Part shown: positions 1 through 9,572 of the stretch, one piece after another
Layout: every line of letters starts with the position of its first letter
Numbering within the stretch: the stretch's first letter is position 1
Origin: Desulfobacterales bacterium
Lineage (GTDB): Bacteria > Desulfobacterota > Desulfobacteria > Desulfobacterales > JAQWFD01
Direction: 5' to 3'
Length of the DNA stretch: 37,962 bases
NCBI GenBank assembly: GCA_028704555.1
Contig: JAQWFD010000040.1
Span: forward strand, 1-37,962
Position numbers and translations under genes: made by a program
Notes under the pieces: generated by a model
The model's input: only the letters and a program-made list of their open reading frames with translations
What the model was told of the DNA's origin: nothing
Database searches by the model: none

Positions 1-16
1 GGGGGGTATCCTGCAT
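1..16 (-). CDS. possible start of the next gene after parA (partial, cut by window edge)
   Basis: An ATG on the minus strand begins two bases after the parA TAA stop and reads Met-Gln-Asp-Thr-Pro to the window edge. An AGGGA-like Shine-Dalgarno sequence lies inside the parA end. A parB gene usually follows parA in this position, so this may be the ParB start, but five codons cannot prove it. Confidence 0.3.
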
Positions 17-18
17 GA

Positions 19-795
19 TTATTTTCCCTGTAATGGATGGTTATTCATGATTTCCTCTGCCAGATCCAGATAACTTTTAGCGCCAACGGACGCCGGGTCA
101 TAGAGCAATATGGGTTTTCCGAAGCTGGGCGCTTCACCGAGACGGACGTTTCTGGGCACCACGGTCTTGAACACCAGGCCCCTGAAATATTTTTCTGTAT
201 CTTCCGCCACCTGGTGTGACAGGTTGGTTCGTTTGTCGAACATGGTCAGGAGGATTCCCTCGACTTTCAGATGCGGGTTCAGCCCCTGTTTGATCCGTTT
301 GATCGTCTGCAGAAGCTGACCGAGGCCTTCGAGTGCAAAAAATTCACACTGAAGCGGAATCAGGATCGAGTTGGATGCCGTGATGGCATTTACGGTCAGA
401 AGGCTCAGTGACGGCGGACAGTCCATTATGATGTACTCATAGTCGTCTGAAACCTCGGCCAGAAGATGTTTCAGCGCCATTTCGCGGTCATCGCTCGACA
501 TCATTTCAACTTCAAAACCGATCAGCTCGGTTCTTGACGGGATGACTTGCAAATCGTCAAGTTCACTGGCAACAATCAGACTTTGTGCGCAGGCGCTGCC
601 GATAATTCCGTGATACAGGCTTTTATCGATGGATGTTTTTTCGATGCCAAGCCCGGTGGTCGCGTTTGCCTGAGGATCGCAATCCACCAGAAGGGTCTTC
701 CGGTTGGAAAGCGCCAGGGCGGCAGACAGATTGATTGCCGTGGTGGTTTTGCCCACCCCGCCCTTCTGATTGGCTATACAGATGATATGTGCCAT
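19..795 (-). CDS. parA: ParA/Soj-family chromosome partitioning ATPase
   Basis: A cytoplasmic MinD/ParA-type ATPase of 258 residues, the normal length for chromosomal Soj/ParA. It would bind DNA non-specifically in its ATP form and work with ParB on parS sites in origin segregation. The deviant Walker A motif KGGVGKTT is at residues 11-18, the A' motif with DCDPQAN is near residue 40, and the Walker B region reads IIMDCPPSL near residue 124. There is no N-terminal helix-turn-helix, which argues for the chromosomal type and against plasmid type Ia. The stop is two bases from a further ATG at the window edge, the expected position of parB. Family assignment is firm; the exact role is inferred. 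Confidence 0.93.
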   Translation of the reverse strand: MAHIICIANQKGGVGKTTTAINLSAALALSNRKTLLVDCDPQANATTGLGIEKTSIDKSLYHGIIGSACAQSLIVASELDDLQVIPSRTELIGFEVEMMSSDDREMALKHLLAEVSDDYEYIIMDCPPSLSLLTVNAITASNSILIPLQCEFFALEGLGQLLQTIKRIKQGLNPHLKVEGILLTMFDKRTNLSHQVAEDTEKYFRGLVFKTVVPRNVRLGEAPSFGKPILLYDPASVGAKSYLDLAEEIMNNHPLQGK

Positions 796-973
796 AATCG
801 TGAAACACTATCATAAAAGTTGATGTTTGAAAAGAAGATAAGAACATGCCAAAATGATTGAAAAAAGCAGCCGGTAGGCTCCGGGGATTCCGAATGCGCA
901 AAATTCAACATCGGGTAAGACACTGGCTGGCGGCAGCTCGTGCGCCCCGGATTTCCGGACAGGGAAGGAAAAC

Positions 974-3004
974 CTAACTCCGGTCAAAATGCGAGAAACG
1001 CATGGTGAAAGTGCCTCTTCCCTGGGTGGCGGATCTCAGCGATGTCGAATAGCCGAACATTCGTGCCAGGGGGACGGTCGCCTTGATCACCTGGGTTCCG
1101 ACATGCGGACTGATGGATTCAATTTTTCCGCTCCGGGAGCTCAGATCGCCGATGACCTCTCCCATAAAGGATTCCGGGACCGTCACCTCAACGTTCATGA
1201 TCGGGTCCAGCAGGTAGGGATGGCCTTTTGACAGCGCGTCCTTGCATGCCATGGATGCGCTGACTTTGTATGCCAGTTCCGTACCGGCGGATTCTCTGTA
1301 TGAGCCGCCGGTGAGAGTCGCTTCTACGTCCACAACCGGATACCCCATCAACGTGCCGCTTTCCAGCGATTCCATCACGCCTTTTTCAATGACCGGTATG
1401 TATACAGCCGGTATGGTTTCAGAAGCGAGTTGTGATTTGAACAGGTTTCCGGTGCCGCGGGCCAGTGGCTTAAGCCGCAGGCTGACTTCTCCGAAATGGT
1501 TCTGTCCGGCCACCTCCTTGTCAAAGACAGCCGTTGCTTCGATTTCGTTTTCAATGCTTTCACGGTAGACGACCTGTGGCTTTCCGACATTGACATGGGT
1601 ACCGAATTCACGTTCCATCCGGCTGATGATGATTTCAAGATGCAGTTCGCCCATCCCGGATAAAATGGTCTGCCCGGTATCGTCATCGGTTCGAACCGTC
1701 AATGTGGGATCTTCAGCCAGAAATTTATCGAGGACCTGCTCGAGTTTTTCCTGATCGGTATGTGTTTTCGGCTCAATCGCTACAGAGATGACCGGCTCGT
1801 AGAATTCCATTTTTTCCAGCAGCACCGGATGGTCCGGACTGCAGAGCGTCTCTCCGGTTGAAGACGCTTTCAGACCCACCACCCCGACAATGCTTCCCGG
1901 TCCCGCACTGTCGATTCGTTCCCGTTTGTTTGCATGCATCCGGAGAATTCGGGACAGTTTTTCCTTTTGGTTCCGGGCCGGGTTGAATACCTCGCTTCCG
2001 GATTTCAGGGTGCCGCTGTAGACCCTTACAAACGAAAGCTTGCGGCCTTCGATCATGGATACCTTAAAAATGAGGGCCGCCAGAGGATCTCTTTCTTTCG
2101 GCAGGCATTCGATGCTCTCATTGGTTTCGGGATGAACGCCTTTGATGGGGGGAATATCCTCCGGACTCGGAAGAAACCATGAGATCGCATCCAGCAGCGG
2201 CTGTATCCCTTTGTTTTTCAATGCCGATCCGCACAGGATAGGGACCAGTTTCAGGCTGATAGTGGCCCTGCGAATGCCTTCTACAAGGCTCTGGGGGCTG
2301 ATGGGCGTTTCGGACAGATATGCGTCCATGATGTCATCATCGGCTTCGGCCACCGTTTCGATCAGTTTTTCACGGTATTCTTCCGCTTTGTCAATATCGT
2401 CAGCATGAATATCGTCCATGCTGAACGTGGCGCCCAGGGTGTCATCGTTCCATTTATACTGCTTCATGGTCAGCAGATCGATAATGCCTGAAAAGTGGTC
2501 CTCAGCGCCAACCGGCAGCTGAAGAATCAATGGAACGGCATGGAGCCGCTGCCGGATCATCTCCACGGTGCCGAAAAAATCGGCGCCGATCCGGTCCAGT
2601 TTGTTGATAAAAGCCAGTTTCGGAACATGGTATTTATCCGCCTGATGCCAGACGGTTTCAGACTGGGGTTCCACGCCTCCGACAGCGCAGAATACGCCGA
2701 CGGCCCCGTCGAGTACCCTCAGGGAGCGTTCCACTTCCATCGTAAAGTCGACGTGACCGGGGGTGTCGATGAGCTGTATTTCATTTTCCTTCCACTGGCA
2801 GGTGGTGACGGCGGAGGTAATGGTGATGCCACGTTCCTGCTCGTCAGCCATCCAGTCCATTATGGCTTCACCATCATGGACTTCGCCGATTTTGTGAGAA
2901 CGTCCCGTGTAATACAATATCCGTTCGGTTACCGTGGTTTTACCCGCGTCAATGTGGGCGATAATTCCTATATTTCGAATATGATGTAAATTGCTTTTTT
3001 TCAT
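974..3004 (-). CDS. fusA: elongation factor G (stand-alone paralogue)
   Basis: A translational GTPase of 676 residues that should catalyse ribosomal translocation or, as a paralogue, help in ribosome recycling. G1 is AHIDAGKTT (16-24), the switch region includes ERGITIT (58-64), G3 is DTPGH (80-84), G4 is NKLD (134-137) and G5 contains GSALK. Domains II to V follow at full length, including the conserved stretch GKPQVVYRE of domain IV. The gene is not in a str operon (no rpsL, rpsG or tuf nearby), so the genome probably has another EF-G and this may be a second copy. Its ATG overlaps the stop of the upstream GerMN gene by one base (TAATG), and its own Shine-Dalgarno is weak, so translational coupling is likely. 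Confidence 0.93.
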   Translation of the reverse strand: MKKSNLHHIRNIGIIAHIDAGKTTVTERILYYTGRSHKIGEVHDGEAIMDWMADEQERGITITSAVTTCQWKENEIQLIDTPGHVDFTMEVERSLRVLDGAVGVFCAVGGVEPQSETVWHQADKYHVPKLAFINKLDRIGADFFGTVEMIRQRLHAVPLILQLPVGAEDHFSGIIDLLTMKQYKWNDDTLGATFSMDDIHADDIDKAEEYREKLIETVAEADDDIMDAYLSETPISPQSLVEGIRRATISLKLVPILCGSALKNKGIQPLLDAISWFLPSPEDIPPIKGVHPETNESIECLPKERDPLAALIFKVSMIEGRKLSFVRVYSGTLKSGSEVFNPARNQKEKLSRILRMHANKRERIDSAGPGSIVGVVGLKASSTGETLCSPDHPVLLEKMEFYEPVISVAIEPKTHTDQEKLEQVLDKFLAEDPTLTVRTDDDTGQTILSGMGELHLEIIISRMEREFGTHVNVGKPQVVYRESIENEIEATAVFDKEVAGQNHFGEVSLRLKPLARGTGNLFKSQLASETIPAVYIPVIEKGVMESLESGTLMGYPVVDVEATLTGGSYRESAGTELAYKVSASMACKDALSKGHPYLLDPIMNVEVTVPESFMGEVIGDLSSRSGKIESISPHVGTQVIKATVPLARMFGYSTSLRSATQGRGTFTMRFSHFDRS

Positions 3005-3573
3005 TATCTTACCATCAGCATATTGGCATTAAAAGGGAACCGCAGGTCCATATGACCGGATAGGGTCAAGGCTTCTTTTCCTTCAATCAGAATTTTTATG
3101 GAATGAATCTGATCGATGTTCAAAATCAATGAATTTACAATCGAGTAAATGCTCATCAGTTCCGATTCGCAGCCACCCGGGTGGTTTTCCCTGACCGCAT
3201 TGTCAAAATCTACATACGCGGTTCCGTCTTCGGTCAGGAAAAAGGATCGCAGGGCTGTTTGCTCGGGAATCGTCCGGATCAACCCGCCCCGGGGGCCTTC
3301 GATCAGCGCGTCGATAATTCGCCTGCCCTTTTCTGACGGGTCATCCGGAAGAATCATCGCGCGGTTTTCGGCCGATAAATACGTGTTGTGTTGATCCGCA
3401 AAGTATAAATGTGTCATTGCCGTCTGCAGGGCGCGTTCGGATTGCTGCGGTATTTTATACGTGGTCTGATTCGGGGCCGCCGATCGTCCCTTCACATGTC
3501 CGACGAGCATAACCATGATGCCTGCCGCAATTATAACTGACAGCGCAAAATACAGACAGCGTTTTTTATACAT
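3004..3573 (-). CDS. GerMN-domain membrane-anchored protein
   Basis: A 189-residue protein with an N-terminal hydrophobic segment at about residues 7-27, probably an uncleaved anchor or signal peptide, followed by a GerMN-type domain. Diagnostic pieces are the YVDFDNAV strand, the [14 protein letters not shown] helix and the IKILIEG strand, the usual order in GerM/LpqB-like domains. These domains occur in spore germination lipoproteins and in many non-sporulating bacteria, with unknown function. No lipobox cysteine is obvious. The stop overlaps the EF-G start (TAATG), so the two form one transcription unit. Its start lies only 10 bases from an inverted-repeat element, so the promoter must be within or beyond that element. 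Confidence 0.8.
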   Translation of the reverse strand: MYKKRCLYFALSVIIAAGIMVMLVGHVKGRSAAPNQTTYKIPQQSERALQTAMTHLYFADQHNTYLSAENRAMILPDDPSEKGRRIIDALIEGPRGGLIRTIPEQTALRSFFLTEDGTAYVDFDNAVRENHPGGCESELMSIYSIVNSLILNIDQIHSIKILIEGKEALTLSGHMDLRFPFNANMLMVR

Positions 3574-3583
3574 TGGCTAACGG

Positions 3584-3728
3584 TGATGAACTCATAAAAA
3601 GTCAAATTTAAGACGGCAAAGTAAAAAACTCAAGGTGTCGTAAACTTTGTAAAATGATGCGTCCTCATGTGCGCCGCAGTGCACCCTGAATGAAGTAAAA
3701 CGCCTATGGACTTTTTACGATGCCGTCA
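3584..3728. repeat. MITE-like element with terminal inverted repeats
   Basis: The left end TGATGAACTCATAAAAAGTC (3584-3603) and the reverse complement of the right end, TGACGGCATCGTAAAAAGTC (3709-3728), match at 15 of 20 positions, with a perfect TAAAAAGTC block. The 145-bp interior has no coding potential. Similar AAAAAGTC-ended intergenic repeats are remembered from Desulfobacterales genomes (inference). It lies between the GerMN start and rarD. Confidence 0.6.
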
Positions 3729-3843
3729 ACGGTTTTTTTATTGAATAAATTGATCATAACCAGAACCATTTAAGATAATCTGAGCTCTGTGTCAAGAAAA
3801 GCCTGAACAAATCACCTGCAGGCGGGGGATGATCCGGACAGGG

Positions 3844-4767
3844 TCACTGCTTCAGGCCCTTACAGGCGATGGCGGAATGAACCGAATAGATGAGCAGGCC
3901 GGTCCATATCAGTCCGAACGACCATATCTGCTCCCCGGAGATCGGCTCATGAAAGTAGAATGCGCCCAGGACAAAGGTGCAGCTGGGGGCAATGTATTGA
4001 AGAAATCCCAGCGTGCACAGGCGGACCCGTCTGGCCGAAAGTGTAAACATCAGCAGCGGAAACGCTGTCACCAGCGCTGTTCCCATCAGAAGAAGATCGG
4101 TGGATACGCTGAGCCTGAATATGGCTCCGGTAGAGGTCATGTCCAGATAGCACAGATAGCACAGATAGCACAGGGCAGGGATTGTCATCAGAAACGTTTC
4201 GACGCAAAGACCTGCCAGTGCCGAGACCGGTGTTATTTTTCGAATCAATCCGTAAAATCCGAAACTGACTGCCAGTGCCAGGGCGATCCATGGAAACTGG
4301 CCGCCCCTTATCGTCAGAAAACTAACGCTGCCTGCTACCAGAGCCACCGACACCCATTGCGCGGGGCGCAGCCGTTCGTTGAGAAATATCATTCCCAGCA
4401 GCATATTGACCAACGGAGTGATAAAATAGCCCAGGCTGGTCTGAAGAACGTGGTCATGATTAATCGCCCAGATGTATATGAACCAGTTGCATCCCACGAG
4501 CAATGTGCTGCAGGTCAGCGGAATGAGTGTCCGCCGCTCTTTCAATGCAAAGAGAAACTGGTTCCAGCGCCGCTGCAGCAGCAGAACCGGGACGAGAAAT
4601 ACAAATGACCATACCATCCGGTGCATCAGGATTTCAAATGCAGGGACGTTTCTGAGCTGCTTCCAGTACAGGGGACTCAATCCCCAGATCAGAAAGGCAA
4701 GTACGCCCCAGATGCCCCCCGTCATGGGTGAGTGCTGTTCCAGGTTTTCCCTGTGATCATGTTTCAT
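3844..4767 (-). CDS. rarD: RarD-like EamA-family permease
   Basis: A polytopic inner-membrane protein of 307 residues with about ten hydrophobic segments. The first segment holds the RarD hallmark GVLAFLIWGLSPLYWKQL, followed by HRMVWSF and an NWFIYIWA stretch, all typical of RarD (DMT superfamily, often labelled chloramphenicol-sensitive protein). The transported substrate is not established. The start at 4767 lacks a clear Shine-Dalgarno; an internal Met at residue 15 (4725) is an alternative. A 9-bp tandem repeat gives a CYLCYLCYL run near residue 200 inside a membrane segment. It follows the znu operon on the same strand and may be co-transcribed. Confidence 0.85.
   Translation of the reverse strand: MKHDHRENLEQHSPMTGGIWGVLAFLIWGLSPLYWKQLRNVPAFEILMHRMVWSFVFLVPVLLLQRRWNQFLFALKERRTLIPLTCSTLLVGCNWFIYIWAINHDHVLQTSLGYFITPLVNMLLGMIFLNERLRPAQWVSVALVAGSVSFLTIRGGQFPWIALALAVSFGFYGLIRKITPVSALAGLCVETFLMTIPALCYLCYLCYLDMTSTGAIFRLSVSTDLLLMGTALVTAFPLLMFTLSARRVRLCTLGFLQYIAPSCTFVLGAFYFHEPISGEQIWSFGLIWTGLLIYSVHSAIACKGLKQ
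4144..4173. repeat. three-copy 9-bp tandem repeat inside rarD
   Basis: The unit CAGATAGCA occurs three times in a row, followed by a partial copy. On the coding strand each unit adds Cys-Tyr-Leu. Because the unit is 9 bp, copy-number change would keep the frame and only lengthen or shorten a membrane helix. Confidence 0.9.
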
Positions 4768-4811
4768 GTCAGGTGCTGTGAATTAAAATTGATTTAACTT
4801 TCAGGGGATCA

Positions 4812-5648
4812 CTATTCGGCAGGGCGGTTGGGTCTTGAAAAAAGACCGGGAAAGATCCGTTCCAGCGCAAATGAAACGAGAAAACCGGCTACAGCTACCA
4901 TGATAATCGTCGCTCCTGATGTCAGATTTAACATGTACGATATCCACAGACCGGAAAGGGTGAATATCAGGCTCAACATGGCCGAAAGTACCATCATCAT
5001 TTTCAGAGACGTTGAGTATCGTTCTGCAATATACGGCGGAATGGTTAAAAGTGCAATAACCAGAATCAATCCGACCACCTGAATCGTCATGACTACGGAT
5101 ACGGCAATGATGCCGATCAGCATAAAGTACATCGGTTTGACAGGGACGCCCCTTAAATGGGCAAATTCTTCATCGTAAGACAGGGCGAGCAGATCGTTAT
5201 AAAACCAGCATACGGATAACAGAATATATGTGCTAAATCCGAAAATTATCCAGATGTCGGATTTGGGTACCGTCAGAATACTGCCGAAGAGATAGCTCAT
5301 GAAATCGACGTTGTATCCGGGTGTCAAATCCAGCAGGATTACCCCCATGGCCATTCCGGTAGCCCAGAGTACGCCGATGATGGTATCGGACCGGTGTTTG
5401 TCTTTGATCGTAATGCATGCCATTGCAAATGCGGCCAGAATGGAAAAACTCAATGTGCACGGCAGGTATGGCAGGTTAAAGAAAAAGGCGATCCCGATGC
5501 CGCCATAGGCTGCATGCGCAATGCCGCCGGCCAGAAAAGCCAGTCGATTTACAACCACCAGCGTTCCGATGACACCACAGATGACACTGATGAGTATCCC
5601 GGTGATAATCGCGTTTCTCATGAATTCGAATTGAAGCAGTTCGAGCAT
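4812..5648 (-). CDS. znuB: metal ABC transporter permease (ZnuB/MntB family)
   Basis: The membrane subunit (278 residues, about eight or nine hydrophobic segments) of a cluster A-I metal importer. The N-terminal LQFEFMRNAIITG, the GGIAHAAYGGIG loop and the motif PPYIAERYS are characteristic of the ABC-3 permease family. It would form the channel paired with the ATPase encoded immediately upstream, whose stop lies one base away from this start. The order in the transcript is binding protein, ATPase, permease. Zinc is the best guess; manganese or iron are possible since permease sequence alone does not decide. Confidence 0.9.
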   Translation of the reverse strand: MLELLQFEFMRNAIITGILISVICGVIGTLVVVNRLAFLAGGIAHAAYGGIGIAFFFNLPYLPCTLSFSILAAFAMACITIKDKHRSDTIIGVLWATGMAMGVILLDLTPGYNVDFMSYLFGSILTVPKSDIWIIFGFSTYILLSVCWFYNDLLALSYDEEFAHLRGVPVKPMYFMLIGIIAVSVVMTIQVVGLILVIALLTIPPYIAERYSTSLKMMMVLSAMLSLIFTLSGLWISYMLNLTSGATIIMVAVAGFLVSFALERIFPGLFSRPNRPAE

Positions 5649-5649
5649 G

Positions 5650-6432
5650 TCAAAGGTCCTTATGTTTTCGGAGCACCCGGTGCGGAAGCCCGTGGGCGAT
5701 CAGATCTACCGGACAGTGATAAGCCATTTCAAGCATTTCGGATGTGATTTCAGCATGATCATGAAAAAAAACACGCTGGTTTACGCAGACGACGGATTTG
5801 ATGTAACTGGATATCAGCATGACGTCATGGCTGACCACCACAATGGTGATGTTTTGGTTCAGCTCTTTTAGCAGAGCATACAGATCGGATTGTCCCTGGG
5901 CGTCAATGCTTGAGGTGGGTTCATCCAGAAACAGCAGCTCAGGTTTTGTGACCAGTGCTCTGGCGATAAAAACGCGCTGACGCTGACCTCCGGAAAGCTC
6001 ATCGATCCTGACACTGCGGTATTTCCACATGCCAAGTTTTTCCAATGCTTCCCGGGCGGAAATCTGGTCCTGTCGGTTATGACTGATATGGCTGTTCGTC
6101 ATTCGGAGTCTTCCCATATAGACAACGTCAAGCGTCGATATGGGGAAATTTCTGTTAAAATGTATGTCCTGGGGCACATATCCAACCCGGTGACTGATAC
6201 TGTCCGGCGATTTTCCGAATATCCGTACCGTTCCCCTGTCCGGCGGCAGTAATCCCAGCATGATTTTAATCAGAGTGGTCTTTCCGCCACCATTCGGGCC
6301 GATGACGGCCAGAAAATCTTTTTCCTGGATGGTCAGGTTGACGTCCGTCAGAACCGTATGGTTATGAAATGAAAACCACAGATCCTTAATTTCAATCACC
6401 GGTGTATTCATAAGACACTGATCCTCTGGCAT
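5650..6432 (-). CDS. znuC: metal ABC transporter ATP-binding protein (ZnuC family)
   Basis: A 260-residue ABC ATPase that powers metal uptake. Walker A is GPNGGGKTT (near 46), the Q-loop region contains YVPQ, the signature is LSGGQRQR, and Walker B is ELLFLDEPTS, with an H-loop in VVVSHD. The longest start at 6432 has AAGGA four bases upstream; a second ATG at 6411 has AGAGGA about ten bases upstream, so the first seven residues are uncertain. It begins 29 bp after the znuA stop and is followed at once by the permease, forming a compact three-gene operon. Confidence 0.92.
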   Translation of the reverse strand: MPEDQCLMNTPVIEIKDLWFSFHNHTVLTDVNLTIQEKDFLAVIGPNGGGKTTLIKIMLGLLPPDRGTVRIFGKSPDSISHRVGYVPQDIHFNRNFPISTLDVVYMGRLRMTNSHISHNRQDQISAREALEKLGMWKYRSVRIDELSGGQRQRVFIARALVTKPELLFLDEPTSSIDAQGQSDLYALLKELNQNITIVVVSHDVMLISSYIKSVVCVNQRVFFHDHAEITSEMLEMAYHCPVDLIAHGLPHRVLRKHKDL

Positions 6433-6461
6433 TTATCCTTGATGCGTTGCTGCGGTTTTTT

Positions 6462-7358
6462 TTATTTTACCGGACCGCTTAAAGATGTTTTGATTTTTTC
6501 GGCGACCCGGAGAAGATTCTCTTTCCAGTCCGGTGACAGCGGATCGATAAAATCCACTTTTCCGTTGATTCCATTTGCGATGACCTGTGCATTTTTAGAT
6601 GAAAACTGTGGCTGCGCAAAAATAACCGTTAATCCGTATTGTTTGGCGAGTTGAATAAAGTCATGCAGCTGCGAAATTTTCGGCTCTTTGCCTTCAATTT
6701 CAACCGGGATTTGATTCAAGCCGTAAGCCCGGGCAAAATATCCCCAGGCAGGATGGAATACCATAAACCGGGTTCTGTTTCCGATACCCTGAAAGAGTGT
6801 TATGAGCTTATCATCAAGTTCGATCAGCTCAAGCATCCATTGCCGATAGTTGTCGCGATACAACCGGCTGGATCCGGGGTCAACGCGGAGAAGTCCATTA
6901 AGGATTATTCGTGACTGAAGCATGACCAGCGGGGGTGAGAGCCAGATATGAGGATCTTTGAGATCGGCTTCTATCAGCGGTTGGGTGTCCTCGTGCCGAT
7001 GAGATACCATCGCTTTTTTATTGATATCCGCATCAGTGAAAATAATGAGCATGCCGGGGTTGATAGCGGAAAACCGTTTCAGCCACGTACGTTCAAAGGG
7101 TACTCCGACTGCAACATACATGTCAGCGCCGGCCAGTCCGGTCAGTTGGGCCGGCCTGGGTTCGTATACAGCAGGATTTGCTCCCGGTTCCACCATAGCG
7201 GAAATTGTGACGCGGTTGCCGCCGATTTTTTTAACGATATATTGCTGGGGCGCTATGCTGACAAAAACAGAAACAGGCTTTTGAGCCTGCGCAGATGGTA
7301 AAAACAATGCGGTGAATGTGATCCATGCGGCCAGTGAACGTAATGCCAGTCGGAGCAT
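6462..7358 (-). CDS. znuA: metal ABC transporter periplasmic binding protein (ZnuA-like)
   Basis: A 298-residue periplasmic solute-binding protein with a cleavable signal peptide (hydrophobic core to about residue 25, ending SAQAQ). It belongs to the cluster A-I family (ZnuA/TroA) that captures Zn or Mn. Conserved ligand regions visible are DPHIWLSP and FHPAWGYFA, each with a His. The first ligand position, usually PHTYEP, reads PAVYEP, so that His is Ala. A short His-containing loop, SHRHED, lies before the second ligand. A good Shine-Dalgarno, AAGGAG, is ten bases before the ATG. It is the first gene of the operon. Metal identity is inferred. Confidence 0.88.
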   Translation of the reverse strand: MLRLALRSLAAWITFTALFLPSAQAQKPVSVFVSIAPQQYIVKKIGGNRVTISAMVEPGANPAVYEPRPAQLTGLAGADMYVAVGVPFERTWLKRFSAINPGMLIIFTDADINKKAMVSHRHEDTQPLIEADLKDPHIWLSPPLVMLQSRIILNGLLRVDPGSSRLYRDNYRQWMLELIELDDKLITLFQGIGNRTRFMVFHPAWGYFARAYGLNQIPVEIEGKEPKISQLHDFIQLAKQYGLTVIFAQPQFSSKNAQVIANGINGKVDFIDPLSPDWKENLLRVAEKIKTSLSGPVK

Positions 7359-7900
7359 CTGTGTCTTTCTCCTTAATCGTCTGCATCAGGTTTCTTGAAA
7401 CCGGGCGCAACGATTCAATCCGGTGAGAAGTCATAACCGATTAAATCGTATGGGCCTCAGCTTCAAAGCCTGTTTTAGAATAACGGTTGAATTATTTAAA
7501 AAAAATCAGATTGAATGTGACTTGTAGGATCTGGTTGAAAGCTGGTCATAAACAGTGTTCAACGCATCTGAAAAAATGGCAGTTTTCGTTCAGACGTTCA
7601 AAAAAATTTTCTTTCTTTCTATAACATGTTCACGGTTCATGTTCAAAATATTTCAGGAAAAAATTGAAGCCAAGATAGACAACAGCAGCGTTACATTCCC
7701 CGAGCTGCCTTTTTGCTGTGATCTTACGGCAAGGCACGGATCGACAGATGTTGACTTTTTTTCAGATATCATCAATATGTAACTTTACCCTGATATGGCG
7801 CATCCGCGCGTCTGCATACGATCGGTATTGCGGCTATATTCATCAGGCCGTCGCGGAACAATCCCGCAGCAGATAATCCACTCTTTCAATTGGAGATTTC
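7359..7900. other. divergent intergenic region znuA / phosphate operon
   Basis: This 542-bp region separates znuA (minus) and the PhoU-like gene (plus) and should carry both promoters. I found no convincing gene: a 75-codon frame at 7555-7782 has no family features. I looked for a Zur/Fur-type palindrome and for Pho-box repeats and saw none I could defend. It is AT-rich from about 7470 to 7680. Confidence 0.6.
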
Positions 7901-8551
7901 ATGCTCAAATTTTTTTTCAAAAAGGAATTGCAGGTTGAATCCCTGATTTATAGCTATCTGGATAAGCTCAGAATGACCCAGAGAAATTTTTCGAGGGCTG
8001 TCAATACCTGCATCGATATAAAAAAAATCTGCGAATTCGATTTTCTCACCGAGCAGACGCACAAGTTTGAATCCGAAGCCGATGACATCCGGGAAGAGAT
8101 CAAGTCGCTGATGTACGGCAAGGCACTGATCCCCGAATCCCGGGGAGACATCATGAACCTTCTGGATTCCATTGACGAGGTGCCGAGGCTCTTTGAGCTC
8201 ATTCTTCATATGATCCAGTCACAGAAACTCGTGATTCCCGATTTTATCGTGCCTGATGTCAAAGACCTGATCCGTGTATCGCTGGACGGCTTTTATCTCA
8301 TGCTCAGGCAGGTCAAAGCGCTGTTAAGTAAAAGTGATGAAATCCGGGATCTTGTGGTGATTATCGATAAATGCGAAAGCCATTGTGATCATATTGAACG
8401 GCGGATTATTACCAACCTGTTTGATTCAGATGTCGATCCGTTTCTTAAACTGCAGCTGAAAGAACTGGTGATCAACCTGGGGCATATTTCGGATCAGGTG
8501 GACCGGGTATCCAAGAAGATCAATATTATCAGCATGAAGCGCCGCGTATGA
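7901..8551 (+). CDS. DUF47/PhoU-like accessory protein of phosphate permease
   Basis: A 216-residue, mostly helical cytoplasmic protein of the DUF47 (PhoU-like, YkaA) family. It starts MLKFFFKKELQVESLIY and has the family pattern of acidic/basic helices, including ADDIREEIKSLMY and ISDQVDRVSKKINI near the C-terminus. Members sit next to Pit-type phosphate permeases and are thought to modulate them. GGAG lies before the ATG. The stop overlaps the pit start (ATGA), indicating translational coupling. Confidence 0.88.
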   Translation: MLKFFFKKELQVESLIYSYLDKLRMTQRNFSRAVNTCIDIKKICEFDFLTEQTHKFESEADDIREEIKSLMYGKALIPESRGDIMNLLDSIDEVPRLFELILHMIQSQKLVIPDFIVPDVKDLIRVSLDGFYLMLRQVKALLSKSDEIRDLVVIIDKCESHCDHIERRIITNLFDSDVDPFLKLQLKELVINLGHISDQVDRVSKKINIISMKRRV

Positions 8552-9492
8552 TGATCAGCCTTATCAGCGGAATATTCCTGGGCTGGTCACTGGGAGCCAA
8601 TGACGCATCCAATGCCTTTGGTGCGGCGGTGACCTCGAAAATGTTAAGATTCAGAACGGCGGCGGTTCTGGCTGCCGTTTGTGTGCTTGCCGGTGCGATG
8701 CTGGAAGGCCAGGCCGGAATTGAGACGCTCAGGGGCCTGACCCGTTTGGCACCTCACCAGGCGGTGGTCTCCTCCGTGGCAGCTGCGGTTACCGTTACGA
8801 TCATGACCCTGCTGGGCCTGCCGGTTTCGGCATCTCAGGCCGTTGTGGGTGCTATTATGGGAATCGGTTTCATCAACCGGCAGGTGAATCTGGCCGGTCT
8901 GGGGAAAGTGATTGCCTGCTGGGTGGGAACGCCCATCGGAGCGGTTGTTATAGCGGTAATGGTATACAAAACAGCAGGGGCCATTTATAACCGCCTTGAC
9001 CTGAATCTTTTTGAATCCGATATCCTGTTGCGTCTGGCATTGATTGCCGCCGGCGCCTATGGCGCTTACGCGATCGGAGCCAATAACGTTGCAAATGTCA
9101 CAGCCGTATTTGTCGGTGCCGGAACGCTGAGTGTGTTTTCTGCAACCCTGCTGGGCGGAGTGAGTATTGCCCTGGGTATTTTGACATTCAGCCGTCGGGT
9201 AATGGAAACCGTGGGAAAGAAGATTGTCCGGCTGGATGCGTTTTCCGCGTTGGTTGTGGTGCTGGCCGAAGCGATTACCCTTCATATCTATACGGTCATC
9301 GGTGTGCCGGTGTCCAGTTCCCAGGCGGTGATCGGAGCCATCGTGGGGGTCGGGATCGTTAAGGGTATCAAAACCGTCAGCCGGCAGCAGATACTGAACA
9401 TATTGATTGCCTGGCTTCTGACGCCCACGGCGGCCACACTGATCGCAATCCTGCTGGAAGTTGCAACTCATCTGCAATACGTTCCGGGGTGA
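8548..9492 (+). CDS. pit: Pit-family inorganic phosphate transporter
   Basis: A 314-residue inner-membrane transporter of the PiT (PF01384-type) family, which moves phosphate or metal-phosphate with H+ or Na+. The two inverted family signatures are visible: GANDASNAFGAAVTS near residue 17 and GANNVANVTAVFVG near residue 177, each followed by a VPVS(A/S)SQAV(V/I)GAI loop. The length fits the short bacterial/archaeal Pit group that lacks a large central loop. It overlaps the upstream DUF47 gene by four bases, so this is a two-gene phosphate module. Confidence 0.93.
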   Translation: MMISLISGIFLGWSLGANDASNAFGAAVTSKMLRFRTAAVLAAVCVLAGAMLEGQAGIETLRGLTRLAPHQAVVSSVAAAVTVTIMTLLGLPVSASQAVVGAIMGIGFINRQVNLAGLGKVIACWVGTPIGAVVIAVMVYKTAGAIYNRLDLNLFESDILLRLALIAAGAYGAYAIGANNVANVTAVFVGAGTLSVFSATLLGGVSIALGILTFSRRVMETVGKKIVRLDAFSALVVVLAEAITLHIYTVIGVPVSSSQAVIGAIVGVGIVKGIKTVSRQQILNILIAWLLTPTAATLIAILLEVATHLQYVPG

Positions 9493-9510
9493 AGCAGTTG
9501 AAGGGCGGGA

Positions 9511-9545
9511 CAGAGATCAGAGATCAGAGATCAGAGGACAGAAGA
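9511..9545. repeat. low-complexity AGATCAG repeat
   Basis: Four near-tandem copies of a 7-bp AGATCAG phrase followed by AGGACAGAAGAC lie between pit and the methyltransferase. A related phrase, on the opposite strand, occurs at 22521-22563. Such polypurine phrases look like dispersed intergenic filler and not like a gene start. Confidence 0.6.
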
Positions 9546-9572
9546 CACACAACTGCTAAGAAAGAAAATCTA

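Noticed and set aside
7359..7900. Zur/Fur box for znuA or Pho box for the phosphate module
   Set aside because: Only generic AT-rich sequence; no dyad or direct repeats I would trust.
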